A stretch of 64,000 nucleotides of DNA from Opisthorchis felineus (Eukaryota > Platyhelminthes > Trematoda > Opisthorchiida > Opisthorchiidae): positions 194,123 through 258,122 of the forward strand of contig SJOL01006525.1 of the NCBI GenBank assembly GCA_004794785.1, given 5' to 3'. The first letter of the stretch is position 1; the number at the start of each line of letters is the position of its first letter. A program made the translations under genes and the position numbers. The notes under the pieces are model-generated. The model saw only the letters and a list, made by a program, of their open reading frames with translations. It was not told where the DNA came from and made no database searches. Shown here one piece after another: positions 12,501 to 24,500 of the stretch.

Positions 12501-15500
12501 GCAAGCCGAGAACGACATGAAGTGGAGAAATCCTCTAGACGGAGTTGACATCAAGCTGGCGACATGAAGTTTCTTTCAATATGGTGACACCAGACGAACG
12601 TTTGAATAGTCTGGAGCCATAAGCCTGTTGTGATACACATGTAAATCCAATTCAAATCTATTCAAGCAATTCTGGATGTAATTTTCAGTTTTCCAAATTA
12701 ACGTCAAGCTATGCTGGAAAGCTAGTGAGAACCGTACAGCTGTTTCGTCAGTGTGCATCTTACATATATCTTTGAGACTCGAGCGCGCGATCTCCCGGTT
12801 CGTATCTGAAGACTATACTGTTCGGACTAGAATGAGACATCAGCAGCAAAATTAACTCATATCTGGACCAGGCGAAGCACCAGCCGTTAATCAATCACGC
12901 AATTCGTATAAGGTTGTCATGTGTTACCGAATTCTCTGGTTGTTACAGAATTTTTATTGCAGGTCATTCTGACCGTTTATTGGATTTCAGATTCTCTTGC
13001 ACCAAAGCATATCAAACTGCATTTGTTGATCAATATGAGCTTGGACTCCCGGTCTGATTGGAAGGCGTACTATGTTTGCTCACCTACAGTCGGGAGCGCA
13101 GCCAAACGAAGTAAGCGCGGTCACTGAGACAACCCTAACAGGATGGCCTGTCAGTGCAGGACGCCGATCATTAAAGGCATACCTGAGTTAACCGGCCCAC
13201 TGACATACCGTAAACCCCACTCACCCGCCCCCCATTTGTGACAGACAACCCGGGGGCAACAGAATTGGATCCCACAATCCGAGTGCACAGACGAGGCTGT
13301 TACAACCACCAGTAAGACCTCAAATCGGCCGGGCCAACTCTAGCACACAGCGAGGTTGGTCATAGGTGGACAAAAGCCTGAAACTCGCGATGGTTATGCA
13401 CAGTCATGTAGTCGTATTAGAAAAGCAGCCATTGTGAGAATGTCCGTTAGATATGGAAACAGGTCGTGTAGCCATTTGTCTATTGATAACACCCATAATG
13501 TATCAACAGTTTGTCATATCTTCTCGCTCCCTTGTGTACGTCTATCATAAACGAGCGATTCAGCCGGAATTAATTGAGCTTCCCTTTCGCCAGCTGCCTA
13601 CAATGTGGTATTCAAGTTAACTGTTCAGGTTGACTGACGAAACCTCGGGAACTGCACCTACCTCATGGACCTCACAAAGTATGAAACCAGTCGAAGGGTT
13701 TTCAGCAACCTTATGAGTAGCGTGTGATCCGTCATGTCTATGTCAACCCTGATCATGACTGCGTACACCAGGTTCCCAGCAGGGGGGTGTTGTTCTGTCG
13801 TTAGCAGTCGTACAGCAGTCACGGCAGATACACCAAACTACACACTGTGACTAAGGATAGCCGTACCATAGAAACTAATAGTTTTTAGTGGTCGGAGATG
13901 TTGGGTTTAAATTGTGGACTTCGTCCACCGATTGTCAGCGACGTTGATTCTAGTGTGTCAATACTCTTGTCACCTGTTCAGCCGAAACCTCAGTAACCAA
14001 TAGTCAGATAAATCGGCTAAGGCACTGCATGTTCTCCGCGTCACGTGCTTTGACCACGGAAAGCATTTTGGCCGTGTGTATAACCAGAGTCTCACGGGCC
14101 CTTAGAAGTGCGAGACATGCCTCTCAATGGAAAACGAGAGGTTGCTTGCAGGTGAAATAAACTCCAACTAAGCTAGACTCATATTTGGCGCATGTCTCTA
14201 CCATCATACCTGCCACCACGTTGCGTTGCGTAAAATGAATCTGGTCGAATGCTAAGTGGAGGTGAGTGAGAATTCTCCTCAAGCTTTCATCTTATCAATA
14301 GTGAGAGGACGTGAAACAAGAACAGGAAAGGAACAGCACATTCAAAATGTGCCTTCTATGCAAACTCGCTCAAGATGAGATTCACAACTTTGCAAGATAT
14401 TTTGAAGCTGACAGGACAGAAACAAACTTCTCCAGAGCACCCAACAAGGGAATTTACTACACACTCTTTTCCGGTGACTATTCCTCATTGCCATCCGAAT
14501 GTGAGTTCTACTCACAGTTCTACTCATTTCAAAATTCCAGAGTGCGCTCTGTGGGACAGAACGATATTTTCGACTAATTGTAACATCTGCATTCGCATGT
14601 CCTCCTGTACTTTTCTGAATATATTTTCCAAGTCTCAGGCTTTAACTGGCTGGGAAGAGCACCACCTGCGAGAGACACCTAACAGAACCATGTCAGTGTC
14701 ACCGTGTTTGGTTCACACAGTAATTCAGGCTGGTCAAACTGATTGTCAGTGAGGCCATGGGGTGGGGGAGGGGGCACTGGGGCGATTTCGTTACCACTAA
14801 CCAACAGTCCAAATCTGATTCTTGGCCTCCGGTTGTGGAAGCAGAATGGTGGGTCATCGGTGTGGTTAGAGGTGAGCCTGAGTTGTCTTCAGACGTGATG
14901 GCGGATAGGCAACCTTATGAGTGGTGCATTACGAACATACATGTATCGCGATATCTCGAATATCGTAGCAACTGAAACATGAGGCGGCCCGGTGCAGCAC
15001 ATTCAATTGCCTGGAAACATCACAAACGAGAGATTCAGCTGGGTTCCAGGTGAGTTTCTCGCAAAACCAGATTTGTTTGCAAATGAGTGTTTCGCTAATT
15101 TCGTGCATTTTGGTTTCAATTAGAACATAAGGTTGAGGGAAACTCGGGGACTGCGCCTACCTGATGGGTCCCAAGAAGGACAAAACCGGTCGTGGGCTGT
15201 CGAAGAATTTTCAAACGCTGTATACTTTTCGAACGAGCAACTAATTTAGCATGATAATTAGCATCGATGACATAGGTATGACCCGGGTAGTATAAATAAA
15301 TGTCAATAAATCGTTCAGCTGTAGCACCCTTCCGGTACCTAGATGCCACGCCATCCGAAGGAAGCACGAGGGCTGGAATATTGCCAGGTTTCCAAAGCCT
15401 AGACAGGGGAGATCAAGATGCACAGGTCGGGTTCGAACCACGGACCTTCCGGTCAGTAAATTCGCGCTCTTACTACTAGGCCATCTCTGCCCCCTGGGTA

Positions 15501-18500
15501 GAATAATTCCTCCTCATTTCCATACAAGTCCTCGGCTTTCGGCTTATCTGTAAACGAACAGACGGGTTATCGTCAACGAATCTTAAGGCTGGTTATTAGT
15601 CACCAGATTCTGTGGATATTTGGGTACATTCAACAAGCGACGCTCAGGTGTTTTCGGTGCATCTTTCAAAAATGATGGTAGTGTGAGGAGATTTGGAAAT
15701 TTCTAATTTGGATTTTGTCTTGTAAGTGAAGCCAACCCATGCTGAAAAGCCTTATTGAGAATCACCACCAGTGCGTATCCCCCGAAACCCCATGGAGGTT
15801 CGGACTCAGGACATTCCAGCCAGTGGTTAAACACTTGACCGTTGGGCCACGAGCAGCTCACATCCTCAAAGCTTACAATGTGACTAACTTTGCCGGATAG
15901 TTGATTTTCTCGATACATGTCCCTTATCCCAATTGACACTTTACGGGATCCATTTTACTCACAAATTCAAATCGGCCAAGTGTATCGATCAAATCTGAAG
16001 TAGCCGTAGTGGTCGATACTGGGCAGCTATACAGCATCGATGCCGCAAAAAGGTTATAAACTGGACAGAGTCGCCTTAGTATGAGATGACCAACACACTG
16101 AATCGAACAGTGTGCCCACAAACGTATGCAAGTCGGGTTCAAGCTATCCAGCATGTGACTTTGCTGGGAAATTGAGAGGTGTTTTATCATAATTCTTGGG
16201 TTTAGTGTACCAAGTAGTTTCACGGATTGATAGTTAGTTTCTGCAGTGTTACTCCTAAGATGAAAATTCGCAAGTATCCTCGTAACACACTTTTCAATGA
16301 GCTGGTTGCTATCTGGTGAATGAGCAACTTCTTGTTTTCGGCTCTCTGAAAGTACCACTGCACTGCATAATTAAGAAGTAATCCGAATGTCGCTGTGCTC
16401 TGATCACTTTCGGGGTGTTCTGCTTTGAGGCCAAAGCAGTGCCATATCGGTGCAAACGCTAGCTGAGGAAAAAATTTGGTCCATCTAACTCCGAACCAGC
16501 CTGCATCGTCATCTTCATCAGACGTTTCCACAAGCTCCTTCAAATTCAACTTTTATGCTAAGGTTTTCTATCATCTCAGGTGGGAGAAGGTACAGTTCGT
16601 ACTACCTATCAGTCTGGGTTTGAGTAAAATAAGATACTCTCAACATATCCGGGACAGTGCAATAGCAAAGTCCTAACCGTTCTCTGCCATCTCTGAAGTA
16701 AAGCTGCTGTCATCTACAAAGAGGTCGTGACCAAGAAAGTGCATGTTAGACTATAACAGCAAATATGTATACCCAGGAGCTTTAACATCCATTGGTTGTC
16801 CAGCCGTGGGTGCCTCAAACTGTGGCCATAGTTCCTCGGTCAGGGAAACCTAAGACGAGGCACTGTCGCAGCTAACTGCCATCAGTGGGTGAAAAATGAT
16901 CCACTTACAGAATGGGGACAAGGTGTTAGCTAGTACTGATCTTTTATACGGTTGTTTTTCAGCTCCAGGGCACTATTTATGTACGCCATTGTCTGGACAC
17001 TCACCACGGGTGTCGAATCTGAACTGTCCGGGTTTTGTCAAGTGAGTGGTTGATGTTCTTGCTTCAACTTCGTTCATGGTTGAGTATACACCTCCAAGAT
17101 CTCCGCAAGGGAGCGGACTTTACTGGCCTATGGATTCATCGAGCATTTTGACCCCATTTTTAGTGCCCTGAGAGGTGCTGGTCGCTTTTCGCTATTTCGA
17201 AGTGAATTTGAGCGATTTGACCTCCCTGACTCTATACACTACGAGTAAGCAAGTTTGTCGACCAAGACGGATCAACCAACTGAAATCAGAGTGCGCTGAT
17301 ATCAGCGGGACTCTGCTGCAATAATCAATAAACCAATTAACGCCAGAAGAATGTAGTCCATCAGATGACGCATTTGGCGTTTCTTTCTCCTGATTGGAAC
17401 GTTTCAGCCCAACGAACTTTCACAGCAGCCATGTCTTTGAAAAGTTCTTTTCAGAATATGAGTATCATAAAAATTGTCCTGACCTTCTTTGAGACGCAAG
17501 AGATTTCAACAAGGAGGAAGACTTTCACAATTTGACGCAGATACTGACGTGAGCTATCAACGTCATCTTTGTTCATTCATCATTAAAATGCGTCAAAGTT
17601 ACATGAGGACTCAGTGCGATCTCCACTGATTTGCCTCATCAGGTCAATTTGAAATGAGCCGGAGCAAATCTCTGCATAGTTTTGTGGGAAAATTCACATT
17701 TTTAGGAGAAAAGCTTTGCGAAGAGTTCAAAAAGTTGTGAAAATCGAAGCGAATCCACCGGCAGCTCTGGCAGGTGGATGCAGCAAAAGAATAGTTCAGA
17801 AACAGAAATCCTGGTTTCGTCAGGTATGAATGTGTCACCAAATGGTTATAACATTTCTCCCATATATCTCATTCAGTTCTGCGTTACCCACAGCACGAAA
17901 AGCTATCTGGAGTGATAGTCTTAGTGAGCGCTTTGTGGACTGTCACTATTGGCCAACGTTGTGGTCCAAACGTTCAAAAGGCAAACAACTACCAGTTGCT
18001 ATCTACAAATTCGATTTGAGTTGACGGCAGACTCAGCTGAATCATTCTTGTTCTTCAAATGAATGTGCTGCACAAAGGCCACCTGTTGTTTTAGTTGGTA
18101 TGATATTCTAGATTTTGAGGCGTATTTCCAGTGACTTGATATACTACTCAGAAGGTTGCTGGAAACTCCTCGCCAGCCTACAACCGGTTTTGCTCTTCTT
18201 GAGGTACATCAGGTAGACGTAGTTTCCCTGTTTTCATCAACTTTACGATCTACTTTAAAATCAAACACAATGAGTTTGGAGAATTGCTAACTTGAGTTAC
18301 CAGGTATTAAAGCTGTCGGTGTAAGTATCCCTGAAGTTATCAGTACGTCTTGGTTATAGACCAGACATCCTTCCCTGGATGCACACATTTCATGATGAGA
18401 AGGTGGAAGGAGAACCTCTCAGGTCCTCTTGAATGCAGGCACATCAAGCTGATGGGATTGTACTTTTCCAGGCGCCATCATTTGCTATGCCTATGTTTTC

Positions 18501-21500
18501 TATGAACTAAGTCCACCAAAAAGCCGAGTGATCGGGCTACCAGTATGTTCGTTTTCAACATTCGTTCTTCATCCCTGTGCATTCAGAGACTTCCTAGTTA
18601 ACATTCTGTCTTGCAACACTGCAGGCCACGACCACATTACGGCAGATACCTGGTTGTCTCATTTATAATTGGTCAGGTTTCCGTTGATCTGTTCATCCAG
18701 CTTGGCAAACGGCTTGCAGAGGTTTTGTCACCATTTGAGGAGATGTCTTCACTGTACGGTTGGCTGGAATAAAGCCTAGTGGATGAAACGTAATTGGCCC
18801 GTAACTTCGTAGCTTACCGTCCTTGGATTGTTCACCGTAAACTTCCAGACATTTTGCTTGTATTCTAGCTTTTCAGAGATTGAGTGGAATGCTTTACCTC
18901 GAGGTTGGCTCTATTCCAATCTCCGCGAACCTCAAGAAAGTGTGGAAGCTATTGCGTAACTGCAACCACATTACGAGTCACAATTCCGTCGTAACATAAA
19001 ACGCACCTTCGTAACGTTTTTATCACTTCCCGCAGAAGTTGAAAAGGCCTGTTCGGGTTTCGGATGAGAGCAAGAGCAGTATATTTTATTTCAGGTTTTT
19101 GCTAAACAAGTCGCTTTTTTCAGTTGCTCTCTTATGAATACTGTTCATATTTCAATCTCTATTTCAGCCTACTACCAGTGGGTGCCTTTTGTGTTGGGCC
19201 TACAGTGCATCCTATTCTACATACCTCATCTTGCTTGGCAAGTGCTCTGCTCAAACCAAGCTGGTGGAGACGTCTTTCAGCTGGTCAAGGCCGCCGCAGA
19301 TGCAGCTACTTCCGAACGCAGTGCACGGGAGAAGCAGGTGAAGCGAGTGGCTGACTTCCTTACAGATATGATCATAAGCCCACGTGTATGTCGCCAGGTG
19401 AGCATACATCTGCTTTCGGTAAATAAACTGCATCCTTGATGTGTGTGCTTGAGCTCAAATAAGGGCTCAGTCCAAAGGAGCTTTGGAATTCGGTTAAACT
19501 TCTCAAAGAGGGGCACCTCGTGTATAGAGGTTCCTCTGCTTTCGAGCAGTGAATATCAATGGAAATTCTATGCTCAAGACCTCTGTGATCCAGCCAGATC
19601 ATGATCTCTATCGCCTGGCCGCGTGAATGTAGTCCCCCCCCCAAGAGATAACTCATCTTCCTAGGACCATAGTTTGAACACTTGTATTCTATATTCTTTC
19701 ATGCAGTCCTACCGAAAATGCAGTTCTTGGTGATCGAGATTTTGGCAGGCAGGTATCGTGCTCCGTGGGAAGTCACCATATGGACTATGCTAATGTCCGT
19801 GGTCACATTGATCGATAAAATATTTGCAATGAACAGTTTAAGAGATACTCACGATTCACAGTAACAAACAACTGTGAGCTCTCCCCGTTTAAATCACGTA
19901 CCCCGTTCGTATTCTTATGTCACTGAGATAATGTGTGCATAACCCCCTGCAGCGAACACAGACCACCGGTGGTTTCATCTCGCTTGATCTGCAGAACCAA
20001 GTCAAGGCGGCGATAGAGTGCAACTGAATTTATATCTGAACGACTGAATGATAGCTCTCTTTGCCAAATTGTCGTCGCTTTGGGAACGACGACATATTCA
20101 TTGGTGTGTTGTTCTTCTACCCTCTCCTTGAACAATTTCTGCCCTTCTTCAATATCGACACTTCAGAGTTTGAAAGATGCTTAGCGTAAATATGTTCTTC
20201 TACCGGGAGATCAATAGTCTCCAGTTATGGTACATCGTATAATCCAGTTACTCCTCCAACGAACGTATCAACATGACCGTCAATTTTGTGTACTTTAGGA
20301 CTACGTCACTTGTTCACTGTAACCCAATTCTTTCATATTAGGGAAAACTGGTTAACTGGATATACACATCCTGCCATTATGCTCACTTCTCAAGGCCGAG
20401 TCACGACTCGGATATGTTGAAGCCTTCATTGCCTCTCTCGCTCTCTTGGAGCAGGGAGGAGACGTAGTGGGTAGTAGGTTATCCAGACTTTGCATCGACC
20501 TGTTGAGTAGTTTTGACAAGTGGCCACCTCCTCTCGGTGGCACAGAAGGCAGGTAGTGAGATTTTACCTTCGGAAAACCCGAAGGTTTCACATGCTGATT
20601 CCGAAGGTGCTCTTCTCTCTCCACTTCAGTTTTTCAAGGAATGGATCGTGCCTCTACTCGGGACAAATGTGCATACTGAGTAGCGGCTTGAAATAGACTG
20701 CTTTGTTTCTCGGATTTGATACCAAGAATACCGGCATTCATTTTCGCTGTCTAACGTGCTTCGTTTTTGTCATTGTTTCCACACACTGAAAGGTATCCTG
20801 CGAGATACTCTGAACAAAATGAGGTGCAGAGACAAGGCAGTCCCGCATGAGTTAAGTCTCCTGATCATTTTGAGTTCATTTACGCCCATGCTTCCTTAGG
20901 CTTACGACTACCCCCCCCCCACCCAACGAAATCCAAAGCCGTCAGCATGTACCTACTTAACGACCATCGCCCGGGCACCCTTGATGGCATAAAAACTACA
21001 CTAATTCTTGACGGATGGCAATAGTTACGTGAGATGAACAACAACTTGCTTTCGGTTCGCGCAAACAATGACATAGCCATGTTGGAATGTGCCGCCACGG
21101 GGAGGTTCTTGGGATTGTCATGTGGCTATGAACAGTGGATTGGTTTAGTCATCTCCATTTGTCACAGGAAAGACAAAACAGGTTGAGATGAACGGAATGA
21201 TTTCACAGGGTGATTCTACATGCCACAAACGACAAAGAGCCAGCACTGATGGACGTAATAAATGGGGACTTGGCTGTCCAACGCTATAATGCTTAATAGG
21301 TGTGATACTCAGCAGTTCACCAAAAACTATGCAGCACAGTGCTGCTCTAAAGAGAATACCCTTGAATGGAGTTACCCCTAAGAAGGGCGCAACCTTCCAG
21401 ACTGGGCGGGGCCTGGTCACCAAGTGTGAAAAATATTTTCTATGCATATTCCATCTAATATCCGAAACTACGGCTTTTGTAGCTTAGGTAGAGCGACACT

Positions 21501-24500
21501 AACGAGTATCAACTCAAGAACAGTTGGGTTGGACGCCAGTAATGCCCTAAATGCTGTTGCTTTAATGCCAAGGCGCTCTTTAAAGTGATCCCCGTAGCAC
21601 GACTGTTAGAGACAGGGGTAGTCCATCCTACGGAACTGAGGCCTATACTTCAAAGATTTGCATCATGGTATGGTCGAGATTATTTTGCTCCATAACACAC
21701 CTCATTTATATGTAAATTCAGAAAACTAGACCAAACCATATAAGAGATGGCTCAGTGGTTAGAGTGCGAATCTACTGACCGGAAGGGCCGTGGTTCGAAC
21801 CCAAACTCTGCACCTCGACTTCTCCTGTCTAGGCTTTGGCAACATGGCGGTGTTCCAGCCCCCGTGCTTCCTTCGGGTGGCATGGCATCTAGGCACCGAA
21901 AGGGTGTTACAGCTGAACGATAGGAATTACATCTGAACCAAGGAACCCTGTGACACCGTCCCAATCTATACTACATGAGACTGCTCTGTAAAGCGCGGCC
22001 TTCTCCAAAGTTATGCTATAACTCTAATCGAAGAGGAAATTGATGAAGATATGAGCTTCAAGTAATGAAAAGGCTTCAGTGTTTTAGACAGCCTATGACG
22101 AACCTATTTGCCCACGGATGGAGCAAGCTACATCAAATTTGTAGAAAAGTTAATCCATTTCGCAGGAGTAGAAATTGAGGTACACTATGCTTGAAGTATC
22201 GGAACAAACCAAGCTATATTTTACGCCGAAAGCACTTAAAATTTTTCACTGTTTTGTCTCCTGGATGTTTTGTTTTATTTTCAAGAGTTAAGTTCAAACC
22301 CCGTCCAAATCATCAACTAAGTAACTAATGAAGGGTTCTTAATTTTTGTCCTGTTATGCCTCCTCCATGGTAATCAAATACCCCTCTAGTTCCGGAAAAT
22401 TAAAAAATAAATCCTTTATACCAGTTTGTCTCAGTTTTAGCTGTAGGGGAAAATGTCGCAAAAGTACGGCTAGAAGTGTGTGCTCCCCGAGTGAAGAGCC
22501 TGTCCCAAGAACACGTGATCTTGAAAGTGGGGATTTCACTGTTATGATTGTTTTTCATCGATAGTTTAATCAGATGTGTAAGATAAACGGTGAAGTTTTT
22601 TAATGGTGATTTTGTCCCGCTGAAGAGTTGAGAAGCACTGTACGGCTGTTTTATCCTTATGGGGAGTCAACAACAGTGCGCATCTTACGCAACTCAAAGG
22701 AGTTTCGAATCTGCCACCTCCCACCGAGTAGTGTGAATACTAACCGTTCGGTCACGAGCAACTGATCGGCAGTAGACAGAACGTAGCGCTACTCATCCTT
22801 CGATCTTGGGATTGACATCACGTGGTCCCACGTGATTACTGGCTCATCGACTGACGACTACTCAGGAATATGGAGTATTTGTATGTGTCGCTCCCGAAGG
22901 ATCACTATTCATTAGTGTAGCTTGTATAATCTATACCTTATTGATTGTTGTCACGATGGAAGGAAATAGAATTTATTGATTGTTGGGCTAGCCGCATCCG
23001 TGACATCCGTCTAGGATGTTCCGTCCGGCGTCACTGTGGCCTACAAACAGGGACCTGTTTTTTGACGACCCACTAATTGGTCTGACTGTGCCGATCGACT
23101 GACCCGCCCCTTATCCACCATATCCTCCAAGAGCCAACACTTTGGCCTGTTCAGACGCGATACTTCAGGTGCCTTCAGCCTGTGTCGGTGGTGCAGTTTC
23201 AGCCTAGAATATCAAGGACTGGGGTTCAAATATTGACGAGACCAAAGAAAGGCGCCCCTGATATGCCTTACTAAGAACGGAACTTGTTATATCTGACTGC
23301 TGTTCCAGCTCCAGTGCCTAGTGCCGGAAAAAGACTCACCGATAAGGAACACAACAGCTTTTTTGCGAACAAGCGAGTGCGTGCTAGTGCAACACTTACA
23401 AGGGACCTCACGCTATTTGAATTTTACTTTCATCGATCCAGGCTGTTGCTGTATTGATTGAATGTTTGGATGCTTTCCGGCTCTCCTATTGAAATTTTGG
23501 TGGAGTTTTAGGGTCTCAGTAGGTTCCGGGCATTCTCAGGTTACTTTCAGGAATCTGACCTTCCTGACAGAACTCGAATGCAAACTAATCAGAGTAATTG
23601 CTCCATCATGAGAGGAAGACTGTTCAAACGGAAGTGATATGGATACAATTTCTACGAATACCGCAACCACCCACAAATATTCCAAACTAGTCAACCAGAT
23701 TTCAATTGTCTTTGGCGCTACTTGACCGAGAAGTCCTGACAGGCGGGTCAATCGATCGACTCAACCGGAACGGTTACACTAAGTCGCCATTCCAGCCACC
23801 GACCGAGCCAGTCAACTCACATAATTTAGTGACTTTTTTCACCTCTCTTGCTTAATCCTTGTGAGTTCAGTGTGAGGACAGTAGCAGGTTTTCTGTGGCA
23901 CCGATGGCACATGCAAGGCGGAAGACTGGCTAGTATCAAGAAAATAGCAGGTCTCAGGAACAAACGTATAGCTTGTATGAATGGTTCATGATAACCACTG
24001 GCCGATGTGGTTAGTTTTGCTTGAATCAGGCTAGTAGTGATAAACTGGATTCATTTTGTCTTTCCGGATTGACGAAAAATACCTGCAAAATCGAGCACAG
24101 ACGCGATTATCCTTAAAAATTCAGTGATTCGTGTTTTCTCCACAAAATTTCATTTCTCGTGGTTCCAACTTTCACATTCCATTTTCTGAGAACTTCGACG
24201 CTAAGCAAAAAGCACGGGCCCCTAGTGATAAGTTTCAATTGCTGACTTTTCACAAAAAGCTGAAAGCTACGCTAGACTGACTAGTATCCGATTTCCCGAG
24301 TTCGACCTTTGCTTGTACTCATCGTTTCGAAACTCCGAGCTCGTTGATGACGCCTCACAATTTGCACACATAAACATAGTTCTCAACATGTTGGTTTGTT
24401 TTGAGAACAGTCGGTAACCAGAACTGTCGGGTGTCTATTCTGAATCCTTCGTCAGAGTTGTAGCATGTTGTGGATGAAACAAACAGTCCATGAGGTGTTC

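Larger units (their letters stand above)
3535..19167 (+). other. Innexin intron 1 (15.6 kb)
   Basis: GT-AG intron filled with repeats: tRNA-SINE copies near 3.8, 4.1, 8.3 and 15.4 kb, a solo LTR at 9887-10276, second-family SINE fragments at 10.3, 12.7 and 15.7 kb, the long inverted repeat at 10935-12618, third-family repeats at 13.6, 15.0 and 18.1 kb, and a decayed foldback repeat at 18.7 kb. Many short ORFs lie in it, but none has a recognisable domain. I see nothing in the remaining single-copy stretches (about 4.2-8.2, 8.5-9.8 and 16-18 kb). Confidence 0.85.

Noticed and set aside
15924..16549. Two overlapping minus-strand ORFs of 144 and 109 codons
   Set aside because: Neither frame shows a domain, hydrophobic pattern or codon bias that would favour it over the other; most likely chance ORFs in an intron.
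16671..16700. CTAACCGTTCTCTGCCATCT resembling a flatworm spliced-leader start
   Set aside because: Only a partial match from memory, with no downstream donor in the right place and no Sm-site/snRNA-like structure.
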